Assembly (NCBI GenBank): GCA_024398815.1
Contig: JAKSIL010000018.1
Location: forward strand, 1-54,565
DNA length: 54,565 nucleotides
Source of the DNA: Fibrobacter sp.
GTDB lineage: Bacteria; Fibrobacterota; Fibrobacteria; Fibrobacterales; Fibrobacteraceae
Direction of reading: 5' to 3'
The notes under the pieces are model-generated. The model did no database searches. It was not told where the DNA came from and was given only the letters and a program-made list of their open reading frames with translations. Positions 43,372 through 51,301 of this stretch are shown here, piece by piece (the first letter of the stretch is position 1; every line of letters starts with the position of its first letter). The position numbers were made by a program, and so were the translations under genes.

Positions 43372-44775
43372 ATGAAAAAATCTTTTTTAGTTACCACAGC
43401 ATTCGTTGCAGCACTCGGCCTCTGGGCATGCGGCGACGATTCCTCTGCAAGTGCAGACCCGGCAAATGACGACTCATCAAGCGTTTCGAGCGATTCCAAC
43501 GACGCCCAGGACGATATCGATAAAAAGTCGGACACTTCCAAAGACGCAAACAACAAAGACGATTCCAAAAATTCGTCCAGCGCCTCGTCCGACGATTCTG
43601 ACGATCCATCCCTCTGCGACGAGCCCGAATGCGACAAGCTCGAAAGCTCGTCCAGCACGGACTCCGCAAGTTCCGACGACACCGAGAAAAAAGACGACGC
43701 TAGCTCCGACGATTCCGACACTAAAGCAGACGACGCACTTTGGACGTTCTACCACGATCCGGACAGCATTTGCGTCATGACCGCAGAGCTCACCGAATTT
43801 TCGAACTACGATTTCACCGGTCTCAAGGGCACTACGGTCTGCACCGAGGGCGAAACATACTATGCCGGAGCCATCTACAACGCTTTCGACAAGCCCACCG
43901 ATATTTCTTCGTGGGGCGGTCTTTGCGTCGTGTACGACTCTCCCGACCGTCTTTTCCGCATCGGAATGGTCCCAAGCGACGCCGATACTTATACCGAAAA
44001 CAACAACTATGTCACATACTTGAGTAAAACCAATGGCGTTACCACGATTGACATTCCGTGGGAAGAATTTAAACAGATGCTCCCGAACAGCCTCGTAGAT
44101 AAACAGGAATTCTTGGGAAGAGTTACGGGATTCACCATCCAGATGGAAGAACTGAATACAACCTCCGATTTCACGCTTTACAAAATCGGGAAGATGGGCG
44201 AATGCAGCGTATCCGTCGAAAGTTCTTCCAATGAAGAACCCGCCAGCTCCGCAGAAGTCGACACCCTCTGGAATTTTTACCACGATCCGGAAGATGCCTG
44301 CGCCATGACCGCAGAACCCACCGCATTCGCGGACTACGATTTTACAGGCCTCAAGGGCACTACGGTTTGTACTGCGGGCGAAACATACTACGCCGGCGCA
44401 ACAAAAAATATTTTTGACAAGCCTACCGATATTTCCTCGTGGGGCGGTCTCTGTGTCGCCTACGAAAGTTCGGCCACCTATTTCCGCATAGGCATGATTC
44501 CGGACGATGCCGAAAACTTCACAAAAAACAGCAACTACGTCACCTACCTGGGCAAAGCCGAAGGCGTTACCGTCGTGGACATCCCGTGGGAAAAGTTCGA
44601 GCTGGTGTACCCGACAATCGTTGTTGAACAAGAAGAATTCTTAAAAAGGATTATCGGTTATTCCATCCAGATGGAAGAGCCTAACAGCACCTCCGATTTC
44701 ACGCTTTACAAAATCGGGAAGATGGGTAGCTGCGGGACTCCCACCGAAGGGGATTTCTTCTATCCGTTTTCGTAG
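43372..44775 (+). CDS. Lipoprotein with two copies of a beta-rich domain
   Basis: Lipoprotein signal (LGLWAC, then GDDSS) and about 100 residues of Asp/Ser/Lys tether. Two closely similar domains of about 155 residues follow (from WTFYHDPDSICVMT and from WNFYHDPEDACAMT). Each contains YDFTGLKGTTVC, DISSWGGLCV, FRIGM, a V(T)IDIPWEEF-like strand and SDFTLYKIGKMG. The W-rich strands and the SDFTLYKIG ending recall jelly-roll carbohydrate-binding modules of the CBM11/CBM30 kind; this is a tentative reading. AAGGAG lies 6 nt before the ATG, and TATATT at 43340-43345 is a good -10. The copies are also similar in DNA, so the duplication is recent. Confidence 0.82.
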   Translation: MKKSFLVTTAFVAALGLWACGDDSSASADPANDDSSSVSSDSNDAQDDIDKKSDTSKDANNKDDSKNSSSASSDDSDDPSLCDEPECDKLESSSSTDSASSDDTEKKDDASSDDSDTKADDALWTFYHDPDSICVMTAELTEFSNYDFTGLKGTTVCTEGETYYAGAIYNAFDKPTDISSWGGLCVVYDSPDRLFRIGMVPSDADTYTENNNYVTYLSKTNGVTTIDIPWEEFKQMLPNSLVDKQEFLGRVTGFTIQMEELNTTSDFTLYKIGKMGECSVSVESSSNEEPASSAEVDTLWNFYHDPEDACAMTAEPTAFADYDFTGLKGTTVCTAGETYYAGATKNIFDKPTDISSWGGLCVAYESSATYFRIGMIPDDAENFTKNSNYVTYLGKAEGVTVVDIPWEKFELVYPTIVVEQEEFLKRIIGYSIQMEEPNSTSDFTLYKIGKMGSCGTPTEGDFFYPFS

Positions 44776-44802
44776 CAATCATTACAAACAAAGGAGCCCA
44801 GC

Positions 44803-45186
44803 ATGACAAAGACTGCAAAATCCGCCGCTAAAAAAGTCGTAGCCAAAAAGGCTGCAAAACCCGTAGCAAAGAAGGTTGCCAAGGCCGCCGCGAAACCTGC
44901 AAAGAAAGTCGCCAAGCCAGCAAAGAAGGCCGCCGCGAAACCTGCAGCCAAGAAGGCCGCAAAGCCTGCGAAAAAAGCTGCAAAACCCGCCGACAAGAAA
45001 TCCGTGAAGGGCTTCCTTGCGCAAGTCCGCGAAGCAGCGCTCCAAAGCGAATTCTACAGCGAAGCCTTCAACGCCCTCGATGAACTCCTTGAAAAGGAAT
45101 CCGTCACAGGCTCCGACATCGGCGCATTCACGCAGAAGGTTTTCCTGCTCGGAGTCGCTGCCGGAACGGAAGCAAGCATCCTCTAA
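44803..45186 (+). CDS. Histone-H1-like Lys/Ala-rich protein
   Basis: The first 66 residues of 127 are almost only Lys, Ala, Pro and Val (KKAAKPAKKAAAKP-type repeats), as in bacterial histone-H1-like proteins that bind DNA through charge. Residues 67-127 (SVKGFLAQVREAALQSEFYS, then EAFNALDELLEKESVTGSD) form a small helical domain I do not recognise. GGAG precedes the ATG. It lies 28 nt after the duplicated lipoprotein gene. A second protein with the same kind of tail but a different C-terminal domain is at 53017-53430. Confidence 0.85.
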   Translation: MTKTAKSAAKKVVAKKAAKPVAKKVAKAAAKPAKKVAKPAKKAAAKPAAKKAAKPAKKAAKPADKKSVKGFLAQVREAALQSEFYSEAFNALDELLEKESVTGSDIGAFTQKVFLLGVAAGTEASIL

Positions 45187-45511
45187 AAATTTGCAAGCGC
45201 CGCAAGCCATAGGCAGGCGGCAAGCCTTGAAATAGAGCTTGCACAAAATTCAAAACACGTGGACTTCGGTTCGCGTGTTTTTTTTATCAATATTTTTTGT
45301 AACCTTTCGTTCCGCAATTTATCGGCACAATCATTTATTTGAAACTTTTCGTTCCAACGTTGAGTTGTTGTAAACATTAATGTTTTCGCGGACTGCAATT
45401 AAAATATTCAACCGCATCGTTCGCATATATATTAAGCCTCGCAGAGCATCCTTAAAAAATTTTTGGTGTATACAATTCATTTTTTTTGAGGTGCCTGACA
45501 AGGAGTTATTA
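45187..45511 (+). other. 325-bp gap with a terminator and a small direct repeat
   Basis: After the histone-like gene comes a terminator hairpin at 45254-45286. An AACYTTTCGTTCC word then occurs twice, at about 45300 and 45343. The rest is AT-rich leader and promoter DNA for the acidic lipoprotein, with CAAGGAG at 45499-45505. No gene was seen. Confidence 0.6.
45254..45286 (+). terminator. Rho-independent terminator of the histone-like gene
   Basis: AACACG/CGTGTT stem capped by a C(TTCG)G tetraloop, followed by eight T. Confidence 0.7.
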
Positions 45512-46408
45512 ATGAAATCCAAATTCTTGGTAAGTGCACTTGCCATTTCGGCATGCTGCTTCTTCATGGCTTGCGACGACTCTTCTTCGAGCCCCGCAGC
45601 TGCATCCGACGACGATACCGAAATCACCTCGAGCGATTCCGCCGACGATGAAGACCTCTCCAGTTCTTCTGTCAAAAAAGACGACAAGAAGAGCGGTGAC
45701 GAAAAGAGCGACGGCAAGGACGATGGCGACGATGACGACGTCAAGAAAACCGACGACGACAGCGACGATAGCGAAGATGTCAAGAAAGCCGACGACGATG
45801 ATGGCGACGACGGTGAAGATGTCAAGAAAGCCGACGACGAAAAGAAGGACGACGCCAAGAAAGACGACGGTAAAAAAGGCGAGGGAAAGAAGGACGACGG
45901 TAAAAAAGACGACGGCAAGACCGAAAAAACCGAAACTGGTTCCGATTCCACCGGCACTTTTGATTGGAGCAGCATGTTCGGTGGCGATTCCACCGGAAGC
46001 TTCGACTGGAGCGGCATGATGGGTGACTCCACCGGCAACTTTGACTGGAGCGGCATGTTCGGTGGCGATTCCACCGGCAACTTTGACTGGAGCGGCATGT
46101 TCGGTGGCGATTCCACCGGAAGCTTTGATTGGAGCAGCATGTTCGGTGGCGATTCCTCCGGCACAGGCTTCAACTGGGGCGGCATGACCGGCGGCGACTC
46201 CACCGGCACAGGCTTCAACTGGGGCGGCATGACCGGCGGCGACTCCACCGGCACAGGCTTCAACTGGGGCGGCATGATGGGCGGTGATTCCACCGGCACG
46301 GGTTTCGGCGGATTTGGCGGCAACGGCGCTGGCGGATTCGGTGGAAACGGCGCTGGCGGATTCGGCGGCAATGGTGCTGGCAGCAGTGATGATGGCGACG
46401 AAGAATAA
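45512..46408 (+). CDS. Repeat lipoprotein with acidic tether and GGDSTG repeats
   Basis: The 298-residue protein has a lipoprotein signal (ISACCFFMAC, then DDSSSS). About 115 residues of Asp/Lys low-complexity sequence follow (DDVKKADDDDGDD-type repeats). Next is a tandem of 12-15-residue units of the form GGDSTGSFDWSGMF, then GGDSTGTGFNWGGMT, and finally three GGFGGNGA units and an acidic end. No folded domain is recognisable. The regular Trp/Phe next to Asp and Gly suggests an extended surface protein, possibly sugar- or metal-binding; this is inference. The ATG at 45512 follows CAAGGAG; upstream in-frame starts lack a ribosome site. DNA-level repeats make it prone to length change. Confidence 0.78.
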   Translation: MKSKFLVSALAISACCFFMACDDSSSSPAAASDDDTEITSSDSADDEDLSSSSVKKDDKKSGDEKSDGKDDGDDDDVKKTDDDSDDSEDVKKADDDDGDDGEDVKKADDEKKDDAKKDDGKKGEGKKDDGKKDDGKTEKTETGSDSTGTFDWSSMFGGDSTGSFDWSGMMGDSTGNFDWSGMFGGDSTGNFDWSGMFGGDSTGSFDWSSMFGGDSSGTGFNWGGMTGGDSTGTGFNWGGMTGGDSTGTGFNWGGMMGGDSTGTGFGGFGGNGAGGFGGNGAGGFGGNGAGSSDDGDEE

Positions 46409-46438
46409 TACAAACGAATTCTTTTGATGAAAATTCCT

Positions 46439-46467
46439 ATCCCCTGGCTTTGGCCGGGGGATTTTTT
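46439..46467 (+). terminator. Rho-independent terminator of the GGDSTG lipoprotein
   Basis: CCCCTGGC/GCCGGGG stem, with one wobble pair, around a TTTG loop and followed by six T. Confidence 0.8.
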
Positions 46468-46556
46468 CATTTTTTTTGCAGGCTCCCATTTTCTTTTTTT
46501 TGAACTTGATATTAAATTTTATTTCTATACAAAGAAAACAACGAAGGGATGCATCC

Positions 46557-46877
46557 ATGAACAGGATTCTTTTTGCATTAATGCTAGTCTTGGCTTTTGC
46601 CGGATTTTCAGCGGCGGAAGACCGCACCGACATCATTGACGAGGCTCCAGATGTCGCCGCGGCTGTCAGCAATTTCGCAGCTCCCGCCGATAGTCAAAAT
46701 ACAGCAGCAACCAATGCAGCATCCAAGAGCGATTCTGCAGCCGTAGTTTCGTGTACGCAGCAGGCCCAATCGGAACAGGCCGCAGAATCCGAACAAAAAG
46801 GCGGCGTTCCTATAGCACCCATTATCGTCTCTGTGCTTGCCACGGCGGCATTCGTAGTTTTAGCCATACTGTTCTAA
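46557..46877 (+). CDS. Small exported protein with a C-terminal membrane helix
   Basis: The 106-residue protein has an N-terminal signal peptide (ILFALMLVLAFAGFSAA), an Ala/Ser/Gln/Asp-rich middle (ATNAASKSDSAAVVS) with one Cys, and a C-terminal hydrophobic helix (IAPIIVSVLATAAFVVLAIL) that would anchor it with the middle part outside the cytoplasm. GAAGGGA precedes the ATG. The next gene, the eight-cysteine-module protein, begins 12 nt after its stop and uses the same style of DSAA linker, so the two are probably one operon and may act together. No family recognised. Confidence 0.7.
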   Translation: MNRILFALMLVLAFAGFSAAEDRTDIIDEAPDVAAAVSNFAAPADSQNTAATNAASKSDSAAVVSCTQQAQSEQAAESEQKGGVPIAPIIVSVLATAAFVVLAILF

Positions 46878-46889
46878 CGGAGTTGCAAC

Positions 46890-48830
46890 ATGAGAATTTC
46901 ATATAAAGTATTTTTTGCAAGTCTTTTGTTCGCTTCGCTCTCGTTTGCGGGTTCAGAATGTGTAAACCTTTGCAGTTCGTGCCAAGAAAAAAGTGACGAC
47001 GCCACTTGCAAGAACGTCAATTCCATTTGCCAATGCAAGGCTGTCTTGGATAGCGCCAAGGCAAAAAACGCCATGCTGGAAATCAGCAAGAAAAAATTCA
47101 TCGAAGATCTTTCAAAGAGTTGCGATAAGACAGCCTGCGCCCGTGAATTCACATTCGAAAACGGCAACTACCAAAAGATGGAGAAGGGGCGCACCAATCT
47201 GACGAGAGAGCAACTCACCGCGAACATCCGCACCACGGAACAAAAAAATTCGTTGCTCACGCCCACGGCCATCCAAGAAAAGCAAAAAGAGCTTGACGGT
47301 CTCATGATGCAGCGCACGGCGATTGTAGCCGTCAAGATGACTCCGGAATGCACCAGCCAGTGCGACGCTTGCAACGCGCCATCCGATTCCGCAAAGGCGA
47401 AAACCGCCACTACGGATTCCGCAGCTGTCTCCGCAACACAAACAGCTGCCGACACCACCAAACCCGCGACCATCCCTGCCGATTCCGCAACTCAGGCAAC
47501 AGCACAGGCAGCAATTCCTGCCGATTCCGCAGCCGTCCACGCAGACTCTGCCGCAGCACAGGCGCTAGCCACACCTCCTGCCGATTCCGCTGCACAGGCG
47601 AACGCTACAGCCGCAATCACCGACTCGACTGCAACACAAACCGCAACCACGGCAACACCGGCCGACACGGCCAAAACCGCAGCCATCCCCGCAGACTCCG
47701 CCGCACAGGCGCAAACCACCGCCATTGCCGCTGCCGCCGTCGATTCCATCACTCCTCTTGACTCCGCGGCACTCGCGGCCCGTGCCGATTCCATCGCACG
47801 CGCCGACTCGCTCTTCAAAGCCACATGCGCCAGGACCGAAGCCATCTGCCGCTGCACTGAATTCAAGGAAAACGCCCGTCGCCTCGTGGAACTCGACAGT
47901 ACCATCGCCCTGAGACGACAGGAATCCGATTCCCTCTCCAAAGAAAGACCCGCGCTTATCCGCGCCGACATGGCTACGGCCATCGCCGATACCGTCCATA
48001 CCCTATGCGACATCAACGGCAAATGCACTTTCTCGGTGACGTTCACCTCGAACGGACTCGCCCTGATTGAACTCCACAAGGTCGAAGAAACTGCAGCCCT
48101 CCCGACACAGGCGCCCGCCGCGACAACAACCGCCGCCGATTCCGCCCAGCAGGAAAACTGCGTGCAGACAAGCGCCGATTCCACCGCACAGACGGCACAG
48201 AACGGCGAGAAAAAGGATTCGACCTCGTCCAAAGACCGCATTTTCTACAAGGCCATGGAAATCACCTTCGCCCAGCTTACCGAAAGCGAATATTTCCTTA
48301 AAAACTACGGCAGGCTCCCGCTCGAAGAAAACAAGGCCATAGAAGGCCGTGTCGCCTACTTCCTGCGCTGGTACTTCTACGATGCAGGCGCCATAAGCGT
48401 AGGCATGGGAACCACCTACCGCTACAACAAATTCGAACAGGACGAATCGGCCAAAGGCAAGGACGACGGCTACAAAATCGATTACCACAGCCTCGCTTTC
48501 GACGTTCCCATTTCCGTCCGCCTAGGCGTGCCCAAAATCCCCTACGTCCGCCCGTTCGTCAGCGAAACGTTCGCGTTCTCCAAACCCGTCTATGAACTGG
48601 CGCTGGTCAGGACCGATGCAAAACTGAACGGCAAGGAAACCAAGAAATTCAACTACTTCGCCAACGCCCCCAAGGACTGGGAATACTACGTATGGCTGGG
48701 CTTCGGCCTGGAACTCACCAGGCGCGTCTCGCTGGAATACCAGATGCTGCTCGGCAGCAAGAAGAACGGACACGCCCACATCTACGATACCGACGGCTCC
48801 TGGAGAGCCGTAGCCGGATTTGCGTGGTAG
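46890..48830 (+). CDS. Outer-membrane protein with two eight-cysteine modules and a beta-barrel
   Basis: The 646-residue protein has a signal peptide (KVFFASLLFASLSFA). Module A has Cys at 24, 28, 31, 40, 47, 49, 78 and 83, then FTFENG. Module B has Cys at 154, 158, 161, 313, 320, 322, 373 and 379, then VTFTSNG. The local spacings match (C-x3-C-x2-C and C-x6-C-x-C), but B is split after its third Cys by about 143 residues of Ala/Asp/Ser/Thr linker with repeated PADSAA units. A second Ala/Thr linker leads to a C-terminal domain (about 445-646) of alternating strands (YRYNKFEQDE, VAYFLRWYFYD, WLGFGLELTRRVSLEY) ending VAGFAW, typical of outer-membrane barrels. Periplasmic disulfide or metal-binding role inferred. 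GGAG precedes the ATG. Confidence 0.82.
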   Translation: MRISYKVFFASLLFASLSFAGSECVNLCSSCQEKSDDATCKNVNSICQCKAVLDSAKAKNAMLEISKKKFIEDLSKSCDKTACAREFTFENGNYQKMEKGRTNLTREQLTANIRTTEQKNSLLTPTAIQEKQKELDGLMMQRTAIVAVKMTPECTSQCDACNAPSDSAKAKTATTDSAAVSATQTAADTTKPATIPADSATQATAQAAIPADSAAVHADSAAAQALATPPADSAAQANATAAITDSTATQTATTATPADTAKTAAIPADSAAQAQTTAIAAAAVDSITPLDSAALAARADSIARADSLFKATCARTEAICRCTEFKENARRLVELDSTIALRRQESDSLSKERPALIRADMATAIADTVHTLCDINGKCTFSVTFTSNGLALIELHKVEETAALPTQAPAATTTAADSAQQENCVQTSADSTAQTAQNGEKKDSTSSKDRIFYKAMEITFAQLTESEYFLKNYGRLPLEENKAIEGRVAYFLRWYFYDAGAISVGMGTTYRYNKFEQDESAKGKDDGYKIDYHSLAFDVPISVRLGVPKIPYVRPFVSETFAFSKPVYELALVRTDAKLNGKETKKFNYFANAPKDWEYYVWLGFGLELTRRVSLEYQMLLGSKKNGHAHIYDTDGSWRAVAGFAW

Positions 48831-48847
48831 AGTTGCCTTGAGCAATA

Positions 48848-48876
48848 TTGAAATTAAGACGATTTGATTCTATATT
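48848..48876 (+). promoter_or_regulatory. Promoter of prs
   Basis: TTGAAA at 48848-48853 and TATATT at 48871-48876 with an exact 17-bp spacer. The leader of about 34 nt contains AAGG before the ATG. Confidence 0.65.
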
Positions 48877-48916
48877 TTAGTTACCAAATTTTAACCATCA
48901 AATCAAGGCTACTAAA

Positions 48917-50083
48917 ATGTCAGATCGTTTTATCGTGACCGGAAACTTCACCGATGACCCGTTCGCCATCGACATGGCCCAGTACATCGGCCTCCGCGAA
49001 GACATCTCCGACGTGGTCTCCCTGAAGACCTTCGCCAACTCCGAATTTTGCCCCCGCTATATGCTGGACCCGGAAGACATGGAACATATCGGCCATCGTC
49101 TCGAAGGCAAGATCGTCTTGATTTGCTCCGTTTCAAACCACGAACGCAGCCGTAACGACTACGCCATGCGTAACTGCATCCTGGCCCGCGCCGCCAAGGA
49201 CAACGGTGCCGAACAGGTGGTCCTCGTCGAGCCCGACCTCTTCTACAGCGCCCAGGACCGCGGCCCGCACCGCGTCGGCGACCTTGAAAAGGACCGCAGC
49301 GTCACGGACTTGAAGAAGTTCGATGGCCAGGCCTTCACGAGCCTCCTCTACGCCGAACTTTTGAAGAAGTCCGGTGTCGATGCCGTCGTGACTTGCCACA
49401 ACCACAGCGTCAAGGTCCAGAACCTCTTCAACGACATTTTCGAAGGTCACTTCCACAACCTGATTCCGACCGACGTTTACGCCCACTACATCAAGAACAG
49501 CAACTTCGTCCAGACCGGCAAGGACGGCAACAACCTCGTAATCGTCTCCCCGGACAAGGGCGCACGCCCGTTCATGAACGCCGTCTACGATGCCCTCCAG
49601 CTCCCGGAATGCAAGCGCGTGGTGATGGACAAGGTCCGTACCGGCGAACGCGAAATCAGCATGACCTTCAACCCGGAACTCAGCGACATCAGCATCGAAG
49701 AAATCGAAGGCAAGGACGTGATCGTGTTCGACGACATGGTCCGCACCGGTACCACAATCGTGCAGTGCTGCGAACACATCAAGAAGGGCAACCCGAACCG
49801 CGTCTGCTTCGGTGTCACGCACTTCCACACCAGTGCCGAAGCCCGCGAAAAGCTCAACAGCCCGGCCATCGACGAAATCCTCACGACCTCGACTCTCCCG
49901 GACATCATGAACCGCGACTGCCAGGGACGCCTCCGCAAGAAGCTCACCGTCCTTAAGCTCGGCAAGTGGATTGCCCGCCATGTGATGCAGATGTACGGCA
50001 TGGACGATGGCCGCTTCGAACGCGACTTCTACAAGATCGACATGAGCTCCAAGAACCCGCGTTGGCCGCCTGTGTTCTTCTAG
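48917..50083 (+). CDS. prs: Ribose-phosphate pyrophosphokinase
   Basis: Makes PRPP from ribose-5-phosphate and ATP for nucleotide, His and Trp synthesis. The 388-residue protein is longer than the common bacterial form (about 315). It has the N-terminal FANSEFCPRY, flexible-loop and dimer segments, DLFYSAQDRG, and the PRPP-binding loop DVIVFDDMVRTGTT near residue 270. The VSPDKGARPF segment corresponds to the usual VSPDxGG loop, with Ala-Arg in place of Gly-Gly. The C-terminal extension (DGRFERDFYKIDMSSKNPRW) is seen in a divergent subgroup. Supplies the substrate of the purF product encoded at 41646. Confidence 0.92.
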   Translation: MSDRFIVTGNFTDDPFAIDMAQYIGLREDISDVVSLKTFANSEFCPRYMLDPEDMEHIGHRLEGKIVLICSVSNHERSRNDYAMRNCILARAAKDNGAEQVVLVEPDLFYSAQDRGPHRVGDLEKDRSVTDLKKFDGQAFTSLLYAELLKKSGVDAVVTCHNHSVKVQNLFNDIFEGHFHNLIPTDVYAHYIKNSNFVQTGKDGNNLVIVSPDKGARPFMNAVYDALQLPECKRVVMDKVRTGEREISMTFNPELSDISIEEIEGKDVIVFDDMVRTGTTIVQCCEHIKKGNPNRVCFGVTHFHTSAEAREKLNSPAIDEILTTSTLPDIMNRDCQGRLRKKLTVLKLGKWIARHVMQMYGMDDGRFERDFYKIDMSSKNPRWPPVFF

Positions 50084-50127
50084 TCGATAAGCCTTCGGGC
50101 TTAGAGCGCCGCCCCGTGCGGAAAAAT

Positions 50128-50157
50128 GCCTCGGATAAAATCCGGGGCTTTTTTTTT
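50128..50157 (+). terminator. Rho-independent terminator of prs
   Basis: GCCTCGGAT/ATCCGGGGC stem with one wobble, followed by nine T. Confidence 0.85.
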
Positions 50158-50174
50158 GCGACAGTTTCCGCTTT

Positions 50175-51251
50175 CTAGAACTTTCTGTTGAACATGCACA
50201 TGAGCACGTTCATGCGCCACTGCGAGCCGACACGCTTCAGCATGTATTCCTCGCCGGCCTCGTACTTGCTCTTGCTCAGCTTGCGTTCGCGCACGATAGG
50301 CGCCATGGCCATCCCGCTCCATTTTTCGTTTATCTTGAACATGAGCATGGGCGTTATGTTGAAAATCTTGAAATCCGGATCGTAATCCTGGAATTCCTCG
50401 TCGAAGTCGCCGTCGTGCAGGAACCCGCTCACCTTGCCCGTAAGCATCGCCATGTGGAAATGCTTGAACGGCAGCATGTACATGATGCTAGCCCCCAGTT
50501 CGCCACGATAGCCGTTCACGCGTGCGTCCGCGCCGGCGCGCCAAAGTTCGCCGTCGTCAGCACCCGTATAGACGGAATTCTCGAGCGATCCACTGAACTT
50601 GAGGATAATCTTCGTCCAATTGCTTTTCGGCAAAAATGCGAGGAGCGGTATGGTGATGCTCGACTTGTAAATGACGCTGAACGAAGCCTCCGTCAAAAAG
50701 ATGTCCTCGTCGAAATTCCTCTCCTCGGAATCGTACACGCCCATGAACGTACTCGTCTCGCCGTAGTTCCAGGCCGACGAAATCGCCCCGTGCACCCCGA
50801 GTTCGAGCAAGTGAATCAGCAAAAGATCGACACCCGCCGTTACGCCCGTGTTCATGAACGTAAGGCTCCCCATGGCATCGCCCTTGACGGTCAAAGTCTT
50901 CCCGAAATCCTTTTCGAACTTGTACGTGGTACTCACGGCAGGAGCCGCCACCGCAAAGAACGGCCAGTTATGCAAAGTCTCGGAGTTGCGAAGCGCATGG
51001 TGCGTCATGACGACACCCATGACGGTAAAGACGTTGTCGTGGCTGAACCTGAACGAAGAATCCGCGCCAGACGCTTCCGGCACATCCCCGGTACTTTCAG
51101 CCGGTACAACGCCCCCAGCAGCATTCCCGGCGGCATTCCCATCAGCGCTCGCCGCCCCCGTCATGCCGACCGCATCGCCCATGGCACCGCTCGAAAACGC
51201 GCTTGTGGCGCAAACGAGGGCTATGGCAAAAATTGTGGCGGCGTACCTCAT
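50175..51251 (-). CDS. Predicted outer-membrane beta-barrel protein
   Basis: The 358-residue protein has a signal peptide (YAATIFAIALVCATSAFS) and a Gly/Ala-rich spacer (ASADGNAAGNAAGG). From about residue 65 there are repeated amphipathic strands (TVKGDAMGSLTFMNTGVTAG, ELGVHGAISSAWNYG, SITIPLLAFLPKSNWTKIIL). It ends NVLMCMFNRKF, with the terminal Phe usual for outer-membrane barrels. No family recognised. TATATT on the minus strand (51261-51266) is 9 nt from the ATG and no ribosome site is seen. It diverges from the BatD-like gene across a 50-bp gap. Confidence 0.75.
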   Translation of the reverse strand: MRYAATIFAIALVCATSAFSSGAMGDAVGMTGAASADGNAAGNAAGGVVPAESTGDVPEASGADSSFRFSHDNVFTVMGVVMTHHALRNSETLHNWPFFAVAAPAVSTTYKFEKDFGKTLTVKGDAMGSLTFMNTGVTAGVDLLLIHLLELGVHGAISSAWNYGETSTFMGVYDSEERNFDEDIFLTEASFSVIYKSSITIPLLAFLPKSNWTKIILKFSGSLENSVYTGADDGELWRAGADARVNGYRGELGASIMYMLPFKHFHMAMLTGKVSGFLHDGDFDEEFQDYDPDFKIFNITPMLMFKINEKWSGMAMAPIVRERKLSKSKYEAGEEYMLKRVGSQWRMNVLMCMFNRKF

Positions 51252-51301
51252 AGTCTTTCAAATATAAAATTTGTATATTCAACTCTGTAAAAAGAGGTAT
51301 T

